From: Insulibacter thermoxylanivorax
Lineage (GTDB): Bacteria > Bacillota > Bacilli > Paenibacillales > DA-C8
Assembly: GCF_015472005.1 (NCBI RefSeq)
Contig: NZ_BMAQ01000006.1
Span: forward strand, 62,001 to 126,000
Direction of reading: 5' to 3'
Length of the DNA: 64,000 nucleotides
The position numbers were made by a program, and so were the translations under genes. The notes below the pieces were generated by a model, which searched no databases, was not told where the DNA came from, and worked only from the letters and a program-made list of their open reading frames with translations. Of the stretch, positions 15,970 to 26,224 are shown one piece after another (within the stretch, counting starts at the first letter, position 1; each line of letters opens with the position of its first letter).

Positions 15970-18624
15970 TCATGAACTGATGCGGCGCTGCTGATACTGT
16001 TCCATCGTCATCAGGACTTCACGCGGCTTGCTGCCCTCATATGGCCCGATGATGCCGTTCGCTTCCATCGCATCGATGAGACGTGCGGCCCTCGTATAGC
16101 CGATCCGCATTCGGCGCTGCAAGAGGGATACGGAAGCCTGCTTCGCCTCGATGACGATTTGCACCGCTTGATCATAGAGTTCGTCCTCATGTTCTTGTGC
16201 CTGTTCCTGCACTTCTTCGATCTCCGGAACAAGATCGGTGCGGTACTCAGCTTCGCCCTGCCTGCGGACAAAATCGCACAATGCTTCGACTTCCTGTTCG
16301 GTGAGGAAAGCGCCTTGGATGCGCAGCGGCTTGCTAGCGCCGACGGGCAGGAACAGCATATCCCCGCGGCCGAGCAGTTTCTCTGCACCGGCGCTGTCGA
16401 GGATCGTCCGCGAGTCGACCTGGGACGATACGCCGAAGGCGATCCGCGACGGAATATTCGCTTTGATCACCCCGGTGATCACATCCACCGACGGCCGCTG
16501 CGTAGCGATGATCAGATGGATGCCGGCGGCACGGGCCATCTGCGCAAGCCGCGTGATCGCTTCTTCCACATCGCCTGCAGCTACCATCATCAAGTCCGCC
16601 AACTCATCGACGATAACGACGATATAAGGAAGCGGCGCCTCGCTCTCGTCGCCGGAAGCGATTCGCTCCTGAATCAGCGCATTGTATCCCTCAATATTGC
16701 GCGTACCAGACTTAGAGAATAACTCATAGCGCTTCTCCATCTCAACGACGATCTTCTTAAGCGCGAGAGAAGCTCTGCGCGGATCGGTGACGACAGGGCT
16801 GAGCAGATGGGGGATGCCGTTGTATACATTCAGCTCCACCATCTTCGGGTCGACGAGCAGGAACTTAACTTCCGTAGGTTTGGCTTTGTATAGGATGCTC
16901 GTGATGATGCCATTAATGCATACAGACTTTCCGGAACCCGTCGCACCAGCTACCAAGAGGTGCGGCATCTTCGCGAGATTGGCGACGATTGCTTTGCCGC
17001 TGATATCCCTGCCCAGAGCAATCGACAGCTTCGAAGAAGATTCATGGAAGGCCGAGCTCTCCATCACTTCGCGCAGCGTGACGATCGAGATCTCATCGTT
17101 CGGCACCTCGATGCCGATCGCGGATTTGCCGGGGATCGGCGCCTCCATTCGGATATCCTTCGCTGCCAAGGCCAGGGCGATATCGTCGGTGAGATTGACG
17201 ATCCGGCTGACCTTCACACCGATATCCGGCTGGATCTCATACCGCGTAACGGCCGGACCGCGCACGACTTCGAGGACCCTTGCACGCACGCCGAAGCTTT
17301 CCAGCGTCGCTTCCAGCTTGCGTGCATTCGCCATATAATCGGCCTGTCCCCCCTTGCCGCCCGGCGTGCTGGGTTTGTTCAACAAACTGAAGGGCGGCAG
17401 CTGATAAGGACGCTGCTGCTTCTCCGGCTTCGCGGAGATCTGCACGCGTATGCTGCCAGTTTCCGATGAAGCAGTCCCTTCTTCATCCTGCGCGTCTCCT
17501 TCCCGTGCAGGTTCGTCAGCGAACGCATCTTCATCTGCCGTGCTTGTCTCTGCAGGCAGTTCGTTAAAGGTTTCATTTTCCGATGGATCCCTTTGAAGAA
17601 CGTCGGCCGGAACATCCAAGTTTTCCGAATCTTCGGCAGCATCCGCCTGCTCCGTTCCATTCACTTGCAGTTCGACACGGTCAAGGAAGTCGCGGAACAC
17701 CGGCTCCGCAGTTTCTTCTCCATAATGAACGCCCGACATGCCGTCCAGTTCCTCATCATCATACGCCATCGCCTGCGTCTCATCGGTCCAACCGTCTTCA
17801 TCCTGCTCATCCTTCTTCTGCTGATCCGGGAAGAACAGGTTGAAGAAAGCCGGACGCCGCTTCGGCTTGCGGTAAGGATTATAGGTTTCCTCGTCGATCA
17901 CCGCCGGCACGGCCAGCTCATCCGCATCATCGGGATCGATTCTCTCAAGCTCCCGTTCAAGCCTCTTATGCTTGTTATGTTTCCTCCATTCGCGCCATCT
18001 GATCTTCAGCACCTTATAGAACTCACGAAGTTTAAGGCGCGTTGACTTGAAAATCTCGGTATAGGTAATACCGGTTATGTATACGAAGCTGATCGCAAAG
18101 AGCGCAATGACCATCAGGGAAGCGCCCAGATCGGCGAAGAGAAGATACAGCACGCCGTAGCTCAGCGCTCCGATTAATCCGCCGCCGGCATTCTGGCGGA
18201 AGGTGTCGTGATCGATCCCCATCTTGAGCACATCGCGTAAATTTTCGAAGGGCTTGCTGATGATATCACCGGCTGTATATGGCACCTCTAGATGCTGCAT
18301 GAGGTTCATCTGATAGGTGATGAGCACCGCGATCACAGCCAGCAGAAGGCCTGTCCTGCGCGCTGTCCAACGCTTCGGCCACCTGCGATAGATCATCACA
18401 TACAAGCCGATATATATAAAAACAAGCGGTATGACATATGGTATTCTCCCCGCTAAAAAATAACATATCGCTCCTAAACTGCGCCCAACACTCCCAACGC
18501 CGGCATCAGTGCCGCCGGTGCTAGCTAACGTAATGACCGAGAATATAAGGAATAATATACCGTAAACTTCGTATTTGAGCGTTTGTTTTACTGATTTTTT
18601 CTTGCGTTTCCTGGTTCCGGCCAA
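15970..18624 (-). CDS. DNA translocase FtsK/SpoIIIE
   Basis: 884-residue membrane-anchored hexameric DNA pump that clears chromosomes from the septum. Seen: four N-terminal membrane helices (within about 18-185), an acidic linker (about 230-400), an alpha/beta core with Walker A GATGSGKS and Walker [15 protein letters not shown], and a C-terminal gamma winged helix (about 815-875, [25 protein letters not shown]) that reads polar DNA motifs. Whether it serves vegetative division, sporulation or both cannot be told from sequence. It follows tepA and ylzJ as in B. subtilis spoIIIE. Confidence 0.95.
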   Translation of the reverse strand: MAGTRKRKKKSVKQTLKYEVYGILFLIFSVITLASTGGTDAGVGSVGRSLGAICYFLAGRIPYVIPLVFIYIGLYVMIYRRWPKRWTARRTGLLLAVIAVLITYQMNLMQHLEVPYTAGDIISKPFENLRDVLKMGIDHDTFRQNAGGGLIGALSYGVLYLLFADLGASLMVIALFAISFVYITGITYTEIFKSTRLKLREFYKVLKIRWREWRKHNKHKRLERELERIDPDDADELAVPAVIDEETYNPYRKPKRRPAFFNLFFPDQQKKDEQDEDGWTDETQAMAYDDEELDGMSGVHYGEETAEPVFRDFLDRVELQVNGTEQADAAEDSENLDVPADVLQRDPSENETFNELPAETSTADEDAFADEPAREGDAQDEEGTASSETGSIRVQISAKPEKQQRPYQLPPFSLLNKPSTPGGKGGQADYMANARKLEATLESFGVRARVLEVVRGPAVTRYEIQPDIGVKVSRIVNLTDDIALALAAKDIRMEAPIPGKSAIGIEVPNDEISIVTLREVMESSAFHESSSKLSIALGRDISGKAIVANLAKMPHLLVAGATGSGKSVCINGIITSILYKAKPTEVKFLLVDPKMVELNVYNGIPHLLSPVVTDPRRASLALKKIVVEMEKRYELFSKSGTRNIEGYNALIQERIASGDESEAPLPYIVVIVDELADLMMVAAGDVEEAITRLAQMARAAGIHLIIATQRPSVDVITGVIKANIPSRIAFGVSSQVDSRTILDSAGAEKLLGRGDMLFLPVGASKPLRIQGAFLTEQEVEALCDFVRRQGEAEYRTDLVPEIEEVQEQAQEHEDELYDQAVQIVIEAKQASVSLLQRRMRIGYTRAARLIDAMEANGIIGPYEGSKPREVLMTMEQYQQRRISS

Positions 18625-18681
18625 CGTTCTACACCTCCGCCATCATTATAGCACAGAACGAAAACCGGAACACATATTTGG

Positions 18682-18909
18682 TCAATCGAATTTCGGTTCG
18701 AAGCGGATCGTATTGCCCGGCATATACGCAGGATTCAGATAATCATAGGGATTGCCGCTGATCAGCCGTTCAATCCGCACCCGTCCATCCGGCAGCGCCG
18801 ATACCTGCATCGTGACGCTGCCGATCGTCACTTCCTGCAGGGGATGAATCGCTGACTCCCAGCCGGCATAGAACAGTTCCTCCGCCGGGACGATGGAATA
18901 ATGGGTCAT
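18682..18909 (-). CDS. ylzJ: YlzJ-like protein
   Basis: 75-residue protein of the YlzJ family ([17 protein letters not shown] start, [13 protein letters not shown] conserved end). Function unknown. Its ATG overlaps the tepA stop by four bases (ATGA), so it is translationally coupled to the ClpP-like protein; ftsK/spoIIIE begins 57 bp downstream. Confidence 0.9.
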   Translation of the reverse strand: MTHYSIVPAEELFYAGWESAIHPLQEVTIGSVTMQVSALPDGRVRIERLISGNPYDYLNPAYMPGNTIRFEPKFD

Positions 18910-19643
18910 TGAACCACGCCTCCTGCAAGTTTTCTTCTCTCCTCGATACGTTTGTTCAGCTCGCTGATCGCATCGGCGATTCCCCCCACCTGTTTGATCA
19001 GCCCCTTCTTCACCGCATCGGCGCCGATGACCGTTGTCCCGATGTCGCGGGTTAATTCCCCCGTCTTGAACATCAGGGACTTCAGTTCCTCTTCTGTGAT
19101 CGATGAATGATTCAGGATGAACCGAAGGACCCTCTCCTGCATCTTGTCCAGATATTCGAAGGTCTGCGGCACGCCGATCACCAGGCCGTTAAGCCGGATC
19201 GGGTGGATCGTCATCGTCGCTGTCTCGGCGATGATCGAATGGTCGCTGGATACAGCGATCGGCACACCGATGCTGTGGCCGCCTCCGAGCACCAAGGTCA
19301 CCGTCGGCTTCGACATCGAAGCGATCATCTCCGCAATGGCCAGCCCCGCTTCGACATCACCGCCCACGGTGTTCAAGATGATCAGGATCCCCTCGATCTT
19401 CGGGTTCTGTTCCGCGGCGACGAGCTGCGGGATGATATGCTCATACTTCGTCGTCTTATTCTGCGGCGGCAGGATTATATGTCCTTCGATCTGTCCGATG
19501 ATCGTCAAGCAGTATATATTCGAGTCCGTTTGCGTCGCTGTGATATTCGCTTGGCCCAGCTGCTGAATGCTGTCCACAATGCCCGACTTTCTCTTCTCAT
19601 CATCGGTATGCGGTGCGTTGCTTTGATACGGGATCCGATGCAT
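18906..19643 (-). CDS. tepA: ClpP-family serine protease TepA (YmfB)
   Basis: 245-residue ClpP-fold protein. Seen: [11 protein letters not shown] holding the nucleophilic Ser and, about 25 residues on, [10 protein letters not shown] holding the likely catalytic His. In B. subtilis TepA is linked to protein translocation and to degradation of small acid-soluble spore proteins. The frame is open to 19853, but the ATG at 19643 (MHRIPYQSN) has GGAGG eight bases away; the upstream extension is cysteine-rich and not family-like. First gene of the tepA-ylzJ-ftsK cluster. Confidence 0.92.
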   Translation of the reverse strand: MHRIPYQSNAPHTDDEKRKSGIVDSIQQLGQANITATQTDSNIYCLTIIGQIEGHIILPPQNKTTKYEHIIPQLVAAEQNPKIEGILIILNTVGGDVEAGLAIAEMIASMSKPTVTLVLGGGHSIGVPIAVSSDHSIIAETATMTIHPIRLNGLVIGVPQTFEYLDKMQERVLRFILNHSSITEEELKSLMFKTGELTRDIGTTVIGADAVKKGLIKQVGGIADAISELNKRIEERRKLAGGVVQ

Positions 19644-19817
19644 GATGTATTCCTCCGATTCTCTATCATGCTGATTACTGTGCAGCTTACTGTTCCGCGA
19701 ACACATGGGCAGCAAACCTGATTCGACCATGCCGCATGTGCTTAGCGGACCCTTCCTAGTATTGAAGTGCAGGGGTGAATTTATGCATCGCCTGTTACAC
19801 CTGGTGAGCTGATGCAA

Positions 19818-19866
19818 AATAAAAAAGCTTCCCTGCAGCGAAATCGTCAACACTGCAAGAAAGCTT
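19818..19866 (-). terminator. rho-independent terminator after ribonuclease J gene
   Basis: Fourteen-bp stem AAGCTTTCTTGCAG/CTGCAGGGAAGCTT (two G-T pairs), 14-base loop, followed on the minus strand by TTTTATTTT; it begins 78 bases past the rnj stop. Confidence 0.9.
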
Positions 19867-19943
19867 CTTGTTCACTTAAGCTTGATTCATATCATGAATG
19901 TTGTTCTTTGTGCGTGCTGGTATGCTGGTAGCTGTGTATCTTC

Positions 19944-21626
19944 TTACACTTCCATGATGATCGGCAGGATCATCGGACGTCTTCTGGTTTGTTCATATAA
20001 AAATCGTCCTAGTGCTTCTTTAACATGGGTCTTAAGCGAGGCCCATTCACTGATATTCTCTCCAGTTAATTTCTGCAATGTGCCGCTTACGATGCGGTTT
20101 GCTTCGTCGAGCAGTCCTTCGGACTCACGTACATACACGAAGCCCCGTGAGATAATATCCGGCCCGGACACGATCTTGCCATCCTGCTTGCTGAGCGTTA
20201 CCACGACCACGAGGATTCCGTCTTGCGAGAGCAGCTTGCGGTCCCTTAGCACGATGTTCCCCACGTCGCCTACGCCGAGGCCGTCGATCAGAACATTGCC
20301 CACTGGGATCTTACCCGCCTTGCGGGCGACACCGTTGTGAATCTCCACCACTTCGCCCAGATCGCAGATGAAGATGTTCTCCCGATCGATGCCGACGGAT
20401 TCCGCTAGCAGTCCGTGTTGACGCAGCATGCGATACTCACCGTGGATCGGGATGAAGTACTTCGGCTTCATCAAGTTCAGCATCAGCTTCAGCTCTTCCT
20501 GCGATCCGTGGCCGGATACGTGAACGCCGCCTCCTCCGTTATAGCCGTAGATCACATTTGCTCCCAGGCGGAACAGTTCGTCCACTGTGCGCCCGACATA
20601 CTTCTCATTGCCTGGGATCGGATTGGCGGCGATCACCACCGTATCTCCCGGCAGGATCTCGACCTTCTTATGGGTGGAACGCGCCATACGAGTTAAGGCA
20701 GACATCGGTTCGCCCTGCGAGCCCGTAGACAGGATGGCAACTCGATGGCTCGGCAGACGATTCACTTCATCCAGCTCGACGAGCATGCCTTCCGGAATAT
20801 GCAGATAGCCAAGTTCTGCCGCGATTGTGATGACGTTCACCATGCTGCGGCCAACGATGGCCAACTTGCGGTTCGTATAAGCCGCTGCGTCAATCACTTG
20901 CTGCAAGCGGTGAACATTGGAAGCGAACGTAGCAACGATGACGCGCTGTTCGGCATTGCGGAACACTTCCTTGAGGGAAGCACCGACGGATCTTTCCGAG
21001 CCGGTGTATCCAGGCCGCTCTGCATTGGTGCTGTCCGAAAGAAGAGCAAGCACACCGCGCTTGCCGATCTCGCTCATCCGGTGGATATCTGCGAAGTCAT
21101 TATTCACGGGTGTCTGATCGAACTTGAAGTCGCCCGTGTGAACGACGACGCCCTCCGGTGTATCGATACAGATCCCAACGGAATCCGGGATGCTGTGATT
21201 CGTCTTGAAGAACGAAACTTTGACCTTGCTGAATTTCAATACCGAATCCGCATGAACCAAGATCCGTTTGGTCTCCCCAAGCATTCCTGCCTCTTTCAGC
21301 TTGCTCTCAACAAGCCCCAAAGTCAGTTTCGTGCCGTATACTGGAACATTGAGATGTTTTAACACATATGGCAGTCCGCCGATATGGTCCTCGTGTCCGT
21401 GCGTCAGGAAGATTCCGCGAACCTTCTCCTTATTCTCAAGGAGATAGGTAATGTCCGGAATGACTACATCGATTCCAAGCATGTCCTCTTCAGGGAATTT
21501 TAGGCCGGAATCAATTACGATGATCTCTGAGCCGTACTGTACGACATACATGTTTTTACCAATTTCGCCCACGCCGCCCAGTGCGAAAATGGATAGCTTT
21601 TCAGCATTTGATTTTGATGGTTTCAA
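19944..21626 (-). CDS. ribonuclease J
   Basis: 560-residue metallo-beta-lactamase/beta-CASP ribonuclease with 5'-3' exo- and endonuclease activity. Seen: FALGGVGEIGKNMYV, zinc motif THGHEDHIGG, HTGDFKFD, the beta-CASP segment, SGHGSQEELKLML and PIHGEYRMLRQH, and a C-terminal domain ending RRRPMILPIIMEV. Position downstream of dapA matches B. subtilis rnjB, but the N-terminal sequence looks as much like J1, so I leave the symbol open. I chose TTG 21626 (KPSKSNAEKLSIF) with GGGAGG 12 bases upstream; the frame is open to 21686. Confidence 0.93.
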   Translation of the reverse strand: MKPSKSNAEKLSIFALGGVGEIGKNMYVVQYGSEIIVIDSGLKFPEEDMLGIDVVIPDITYLLENKEKVRGIFLTHGHEDHIGGLPYVLKHLNVPVYGTKLTLGLVESKLKEAGMLGETKRILVHADSVLKFSKVKVSFFKTNHSIPDSVGICIDTPEGVVVHTGDFKFDQTPVNNDFADIHRMSEIGKRGVLALLSDSTNAERPGYTGSERSVGASLKEVFRNAEQRVIVATFASNVHRLQQVIDAAAYTNRKLAIVGRSMVNVITIAAELGYLHIPEGMLVELDEVNRLPSHRVAILSTGSQGEPMSALTRMARSTHKKVEILPGDTVVIAANPIPGNEKYVGRTVDELFRLGANVIYGYNGGGGVHVSGHGSQEELKLMLNLMKPKYFIPIHGEYRMLRQHGLLAESVGIDRENIFICDLGEVVEIHNGVARKAGKIPVGNVLIDGLGVGDVGNIVLRDRKLLSQDGILVVVVTLSKQDGKIVSGPDIISRGFVYVRESEGLLDEANRIVSGTLQKLTGENISEWASLKTHVKEALGRFLYEQTRRRPMILPIIMEV

Positions 21627-21721
21627 GAGAAAAATAACCCTCCCTAGTAATGAATTGACGACGATTTTTATATATGGAATATACAAACCAAAAAAAATAC
21701 CGCACCAGTCACTTAAAGAAC

Positions 21722-21751
21722 ATTATACATGATCGAATTCGCATAATACAA
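21722..21751 (-). promoter_or_regulatory. sigma-A promoter of ribonuclease J gene
   Basis: -35 TTGTAT (21751-21746) and perfect -10 TATAAT (21727-21722), 18 bases apart on the minus strand, about 90 bases before the TTG start. Confidence 0.65.
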
Positions 21752-21757
21752 GCAAAG

Positions 21758-21799
21758 GGCAACATCCTGTCCAAGATTAGCTCTATCTAAAGTGTTGCC
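21758..21799 (-). terminator. possible terminator after dapA
   Basis: Seven-bp stem GGCAACA/TGTTGCC enclosing 28 bases that contain an AGAT/ATCT inner pair, located 54 bases past the dapA stop; the T-run (CCCTTTGCTTG) is weak. Confidence 0.4.
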
Positions 21800-21852
21800 A
21801 TTCTGCCTTAGAACATGCGGAATTCCGTTGTCCGGACTGGGAAAACCGTTCA

Positions 21853-22725
21853 TCACGCGAAGTACAGATCGCGGATAAAAGCTTCATCCTCTTCCGTTCC
21901 ATCGACCAGCGGCAGACGTACGCTGCCCACATCGAAACCGGCTTGCCGCAGCGCCATCTTCACCATGACGGGATTGGTCAAACGGAACAAGCCGTTAAAC
22001 TTGGGCTGCAGTTCACGATGCATACGCGCAGCTTCTGCTGTCCGCCCTTCCAAGTAATGATCCATCATCCGGCGGATCTCTTGTCCGATCAGATGGCTGG
22101 CTACGCTGACTACGCCGTACGCTCCGACTGCCATCATCGGCAGAGTCAGGATATCATCGCCGCTGTAGACGCGGAAGGATTCCGGCGTCTCGCTGATGAT
22201 CGTCGTAATCGCATCGAGATCATCATGGGCTTCCTTCGACGACGTAATATTCGGAACATCCTGCGCAAGACGCACGATGGTCTGGGCCTCGATCTTCACG
22301 CCCGTCCTCTTAGGAACGTTGTAGAGCATCACAGGCAAACTGGTGGCCTCAGCGACCTTGCGGAAATGGGCATATAAGCCATCCTGCGTCGGCCGGTTAT
22401 AGTAAGGCGACACAAGCAGCAACCCGTCCGCACCCAGTTTCTCCGCTTCTTGTGTCATTTCTATGGAGTAAGCCGTATCATATGTCCCTGTGCCCGCGAT
22501 GATCTTGCAGCGGCCTTTCGCCTTCTGTACCGCGAAGCGTATGAGTTCCAATTTCTCTTCCGTTGTCAGCGTCGGAGATTCACCCGTCGTACCGCATACG
22601 ACGATGCTGTCAGAACCTTGTACATCGATGAGGTGGTCAATGAGACGTTCAGCAACTTCCCAGTTAATCTTGGATTGTTCATCGAAGGGCGTTACCATGG
22701 CTGTAATCAGTCTGCCGAATTCCAA
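21853..22725 (-). CDS. dapA: 4-hydroxy-tetrahydrodipicolinate synthase
   Basis: 290-residue lysine/diaminopimelate pathway aldolase that condenses pyruvate with aspartate semialdehyde. Seen: CGTTGESPTL (catalytic Thr46/47), Tyr135 in VMLYNVP, and Schiff-base Lys164 in SSKEAHDDL. The residues after the Lys are unusual: most homologues have a Gly-rich KEAGGD/KEASGD here. Start is TTG 22725 with AAGGAGGT seven bases away. It directly follows dapG by 24 bp and supplies both cell-wall diaminopimelate and, with dpaA-dpaB, spore dipicolinate. Confidence 0.97.
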   Translation of the reverse strand: MEFGRLITAMVTPFDEQSKINWEVAERLIDHLIDVQGSDSIVVCGTTGESPTLTTEEKLELIRFAVQKAKGRCKIIAGTGTYDTAYSIEMTQEAEKLGADGLLLVSPYYNRPTQDGLYAHFRKVAEATSLPVMLYNVPKRTGVKIEAQTIVRLAQDVPNITSSKEAHDDLDAITTIISETPESFRVYSGDDILTLPMMAVGAYGVVSVASHLIGQEIRRMMDHYLEGRTAEAARMHRELQPKFNGLFRLTNPVMVKMALRQAGFDVGSVRLPLVDGTEEDEAFIRDLYFA

Positions 22726-22749
22726 TGTTATAACCTCCTTACATACTTG

Positions 22750-23967
22750 CTATCTCTCTGACAATGCAAATTGATCATGCAGTGCGCGCAATGCCAACTC
22801 CATCTCGTCCTGGTGTATGAGCACCCAGATCGTCGTATTGGAATCGGCAGATTGCAGGATGGATATATGATGAGCAGCAAGTGCAGAGACGATCTTCGAC
22901 ATGATACCCGGCACGCCGTTAATCCCGCCGCCGATGACGGCCACCTTCGCGCAGCCGGGGTTGAGCTCGGGAGCGTATCCGAGTTCCTCCAGGATGGTCT
23001 TCGCTCGAAGGGCTTCGCTGTCGCGCACCGTGTAAACGACGCCGGAGGGGTTCACATTGATGAAATCCACGCTGATCCCCGCCTTCGCCATCGCCTGGAA
23101 GACCTGCACTTGCAGATCGGGTTGATGGCTTTCAGCCGATACTTGAACCTGTGTCAGACCCTGCGTATGCGCAATCGCCGTCACATGGCGATCACTGACC
23201 CTTTCGTATTGCGGCAGTAAAGCGGGATCCATCACCCAAGTTCCCTCCGAGAAGGAGAACGTCGAGCGAATCCTGAGCGGGATTCGCGCATGCATGGCGA
23301 TCTCCACCGCCCGCGGATGAATCACCTTCGCTCCATAATTCGCCATCTGACACACTTCATGGTAGGAGATTGCCGGCAGCGGTCTGGCATCCTGGATGAT
23401 CCGAGGGTCTGCGGTAAGGATGCCGTCTACATCGGTGTAAATCTCCACTAGGGATGCCTGCAGGGCGGCGCCGAGGGCTGCCGCCGTCGTATCACTGCCG
23501 CCTCGTCCAAGTGTCGTGATCTCGCCGTCGGCTGTACTGCCCTGAAATCCGGTCACGATGACCACTTCACCGCATTTAAGCGATGCAGTAATACGCGCTG
23601 GAATGACCTTCATGATGCGAGCGTCGCCGAATCTCGCGTCGGTGCGGATGCCCGCCTGCCCGCCCGTTAAGACCGTGGATGGGATCCCTTCCGCCCGAAG
23701 AATGCTGCACAGCACAGCCGCGGAGATGATCTCGCCGCAGCTAAGGAGCAGATCCCGTTCCCTTGACGGCAGGCTGTCTCCGTTCTCATGGATAATTTGA
23801 AGCAAGGAATCCGTCGCATAAGGGTCGCCGTTTCTGCCCATGGCAGAAACGACGACGACGACTGCATCATATTCTTGGCGTGCACGTTTGATATGTTGAA
23901 CGGCTTGGTTGCGGGCTTGTTTGGTGGACAGCGACGTACCTCCGAACTTCTGCACGATGATGCGCAT
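22750..23967 (-). CDS. dapG: aspartate kinase I (diaminopimelate-sensitive type)
   Basis: 405-residue aspartokinase, first step of the aspartate pathway. Seen: KFGGTSLST, the GRGGSDTTAAALGAAL motif and two C-terminal ACT regulatory domains (about 265-400). The position beside dapA and dpaA-dpaB identifies it with B. subtilis dapG, which is feedback-inhibited by meso-diaminopimelate; inhibition here is inferred. In B. subtilis asd lies between dpaB and dapG; here only 91 bp separate them and no asd remnant is visible. ATG has GGGGGAAAG about ten bases upstream. Confidence 0.95.
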   Translation of the reverse strand: MRIIVQKFGGTSLSTKQARNQAVQHIKRARQEYDAVVVVVSAMGRNGDPYATDSLLQIIHENGDSLPSRERDLLLSCGEIISAAVLCSILRAEGIPSTVLTGGQAGIRTDARFGDARIMKVIPARITASLKCGEVVIVTGFQGSTADGEITTLGRGGSDTTAAALGAALQASLVEIYTDVDGILTADPRIIQDARPLPAISYHEVCQMANYGAKVIHPRAVEIAMHARIPLRIRSTFSFSEGTWVMDPALLPQYERVSDRHVTAIAHTQGLTQVQVSAESHQPDLQVQVFQAMAKAGISVDFINVNPSGVVYTVRDSEALRAKTILEELGYAPELNPGCAKVAVIGGGINGVPGIMSKIVSALAAHHISILQSADSNTTIWVLIHQDEMELALRALHDQFALSER

Positions 23968-24058
23968 ACGGTACTTTCCCCCTGACTGAACCTTGGCTGT
24001 CTGACAAGCTGATCCTGTCTGACTGAACTTAAGTATGAGCGCCGATCCATGCCTTGGA

Positions 24059-24652
24059 TCAAGCCCGCGTGCGTTCTACCAAAACGGGCTGCAGCTGCCG
24101 GCCTTGGAGCGCAGCCTCACAGGTCTCCATGATCAGATCCATGCGCGATACTAAGGAATTCGGCTTAGCGAAGGGATTATCCTGTCCGAAAGGAACAAAA
24201 TAGATATGTTTGGCGAAGATTAGTTTCGCGATGTTCGCCATATTCAAGCCGAGTCCATCGTTGGTCGAGATTGCGAGAACAAGCGGACGTTGATTGCGCA
24301 TCTGCGCCTTCGCCGCCATGAGCACCGGACTGTCCGTGATCGCGTTCGCCAGCTTGCTCGTCGTGTTTCCCGTACAAGGGGCGATCACCATCACATCCAG
24401 CAGTTTCGATGGTCCAAGGGGTTCCGCGTCAACGATCGACGCGATGATCCCATGACCGGTGATGTCCCTCAATCTCTTCTGCCACTGGGCGGATTCCCCA
24501 AATTTCGTATCCGTTGACATGACCGTATGGGATGCGATCGGTATGACATCGGCTCCCGCATCGACGAATCTCTGGATCTGCGGCATCACTTCATCATAGG
24601 TGCAGTGCGATCCAGTCAATGCGAAGCCAACCTTAATTCCTTGCCAATTCAA
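24059..24652 (-). CDS. dpaB: dipicolinate synthase subunit B
   Basis: 197-residue flavoprotein-like subunit (SpoVFB) that with DpaA makes dipicolinic acid in the mother cell. Seen: GFALTGSHCTYDEV near the start and VMVIAPCTGNTTSKLANAITD, typical of the Dfp/flavoprotein fold. Start is TTG 24652, overlapping the dpaA stop by four bases (TTGA), preceded by GGGGGAG. Transcribed with dpaA and probably with dapG-dapA. Confidence 0.96.
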   Translation of the reverse strand: MNWQGIKVGFALTGSHCTYDEVMPQIQRFVDAGADVIPIASHTVMSTDTKFGESAQWQKRLRDITGHGIIASIVDAEPLGPSKLLDVMVIAPCTGNTTSKLANAITDSPVLMAAKAQMRNQRPLVLAISTNDGLGLNMANIAKLIFAKHIYFVPFGQDNPFAKPNSLVSRMDLIMETCEAALQGRQLQPVLVERTRA

Positions 24653-25548
24653 TGCGTACTCCCCCGCTTCCTGTAATCATCTAGAATCAACTGGCTGAGC
24701 GTATTCGCTAGGATCCGGCCAGCTGTCTTCGGCGCGACGATTCCAGGCAAACCCGGGGCAAGAATCGCTTTGATTCCACGCTTCTCCGCATATCGGAAAT
24801 CCGTTCCGCCCGGCTTCGACGCTAAGTCGATAATCACAGCGCGGTGCGGCATTCCAGCAATTACTTGCGCTGTGATAATCATAGTCGGTATTGTATTAAA
24901 AAGCAAGTCGATCTTCCTCGCTTGCGCGAGCAGATCATCCAGATAGAAAGGGTTAAAACCCGACTCCCATGCTCTCGCATAATGCTCCGGCCGTCTCACG
25001 CCAACAGAGATGTTCGCTCCTAACCCCTTAAGGGTGCGGGCCAATGTTAAGCCGGTGCGTCCCATGCCAAGCACCATGCAATTCGAACCATGAAGCGTGA
25101 TGTCCGTGTTCTGAATCGCCAGCATCACCGCTCCTTCCGCTGTGGGAATGGAGTTATAGATGGCCACATCGTCCCGTTCCAGAAGTTCTACGATGGTGAT
25201 GCCCGCCTTCGCACTCAGCGCCTTAAGATAGTCCGTCGCCATTCCTGTATAGATCTTGGCGTGCTTAGGCAAGGAACTTAGATGCTGGTCCGTCAGCACG
25301 AGATCTTCTGTAGAAAACACCGTCTGCACCTTGCCGTGTTCATCCGTCCCTACAACCGGCAGGATGACAGCGTCCACATCTTCGAACAACTCCGGCGTCA
25401 GCGGGCGTTTGGTGGCTCCGCTGAATTCATTTTGCAAGTTGTCAAAGCCGATCAGCGACACAGAAGCATCCAGCTCAGCCAGCTTTTGTATGACTTCTAA
25501 CTGTCTGGCGTCACCCCCGAGGACGGCCGCATGTATGCCCGTCAGCAT
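24649..25548 (-). CDS. dpaA: dipicolinate synthase subunit A
   Basis: 299-residue Rossmann-fold subunit (SpoVFA). Seen: start MLTGIHAAVLGGDARQLEVI, the second nucleotide-binding motif VLGMGRTGLTLARTL (about 155-170), and APGLPGIVAPKTAGRILAN near the end. I chose ATG 25548 because it matches the B. subtilis start; TTG 25557 is four to five bases from AAGGAG and is a fair alternative. A sigma-K-like promoter lies just upstream. Product accumulates in the forespore core and drives heat resistance. Confidence 0.95.
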   Translation of the reverse strand: MLTGIHAAVLGGDARQLEVIQKLAELDASVSLIGFDNLQNEFSGATKRPLTPELFEDVDAVILPVVGTDEHGKVQTVFSTEDLVLTDQHLSSLPKHAKIYTGMATDYLKALSAKAGITIVELLERDDVAIYNSIPTAEGAVMLAIQNTDITLHGSNCMVLGMGRTGLTLARTLKGLGANISVGVRRPEHYARAWESGFNPFYLDDLLAQARKIDLLFNTIPTMIITAQVIAGMPHRAVIIDLASKPGGTDFRYAEKRGIKAILAPGLPGIVAPKTAGRILANTLSQLILDDYRKRGSTH

Positions 25549-25593
25549 GCAGATCAATCAGCTCCTTTCCCATCGCTGTAAGATAGTTCATCC

Positions 25594-25617
25594 TATGCAT
25601 GGACGCGCAAAAGGTGC
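25594..25617 (-). promoter_or_regulatory. possible sigma-K promoter of dpaA
   Basis: Minus strand GCACC (25617-25613) followed after 15 bases by GCATAGGATG (CATA at 25597-25594) resembles the sigma-K pattern mACm...CATAnnnTa. B. subtilis spoVF is sigma-K dependent. The consensus is short, so chance matches are likely; the call rests mainly on context. Confidence 0.4.
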
Positions 25618-25644
25618 CTGCCCGCCTTTGTCCCGAAAAACACG

Positions 25645-25675
25645 AAAAAAGGACGGGCTTCGTTAAACCCGTCCT
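25645..25675 (-). terminator. rho-independent terminator after dut
   Basis: Perfect 8-bp stem AGGACGGG/CCCGTCCT with ten-base loop, followed on the minus strand by five T; it lies 103 bases past the dut stop and separates it from the dpa operon. Confidence 0.9.
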
Positions 25676-25777
25676 CTATATACAAAGTTTAAGTTCCTGA
25701 GAGATTCCAGTCAGGGATATGGCTGCGATACAAAAAATCCCTTACTTCAAATTCATTAGTTTCTTCTAAATTACTCC

Positions 25778-26224
25778 TTATTTTGTCCCTGTGTGGCCGA
25801 AGCCGCCTTCCCCGCGGATCGTCTCGCTTAGCTCCTCGACCAGTTCAAACTGCACTTGCGGTACGAGCTGGAATACCATCTGCGCAATGCGCTCATTCCG
25901 TTCAATGGTGAACGGTTTTTGTCCCAAGTTGATGAGCAGCACCTTGATCTCCCCGCGGTAGTCGGCATCGATCGTACCCGGGGTATTCAGACAGGTGATC
26001 CCATGCTTCAGCGCCAAGCCGCTGCGCGGGCGGATCTGCGCTTCAAGCTCAGCGGGCATAGCGATGGCGATGCCGGTGGGAATCAATCTCCGCTCGCCCG
26101 GCTGCAAGGTCACCGGCTCCGGGACCGCTGCATAGAGATCGAAGCCGCTGGCATGTTCTGACATTTTCTGCGGCAGATGAATATCCTCGTTTCCTGGCAA
26201 GCGTTTCAGTTGTACGTTATACAA
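25778..26224 (-). CDS. dut: dUTP diphosphatase
   Basis: 148-residue trimeric dUTPase that hydrolyses dUTP to dUMP. All motifs are present: [36 protein letters not shown] (catalytic Asp), RIAQMVF, and the C-terminal [10 protein letters not shown]. Start is TTG 26224, seven bases after AGGAGG; the frame is open to 26257. The start lies inside the last codons of mlpA (8-bp overlap). Confidence 0.96.
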   Translation of the reverse strand: MYNVQLKRLPGNEDIHLPQKMSEHASGFDLYAAVPEPVTLQPGERRLIPTGIAIAMPAELEAQIRPRSGLALKHGITCLNTPGTIDADYRGEIKVLLINLGQKPFTIERNERIAQMVFQLVPQVQFELVEELSETIRGEGGFGHTGTK

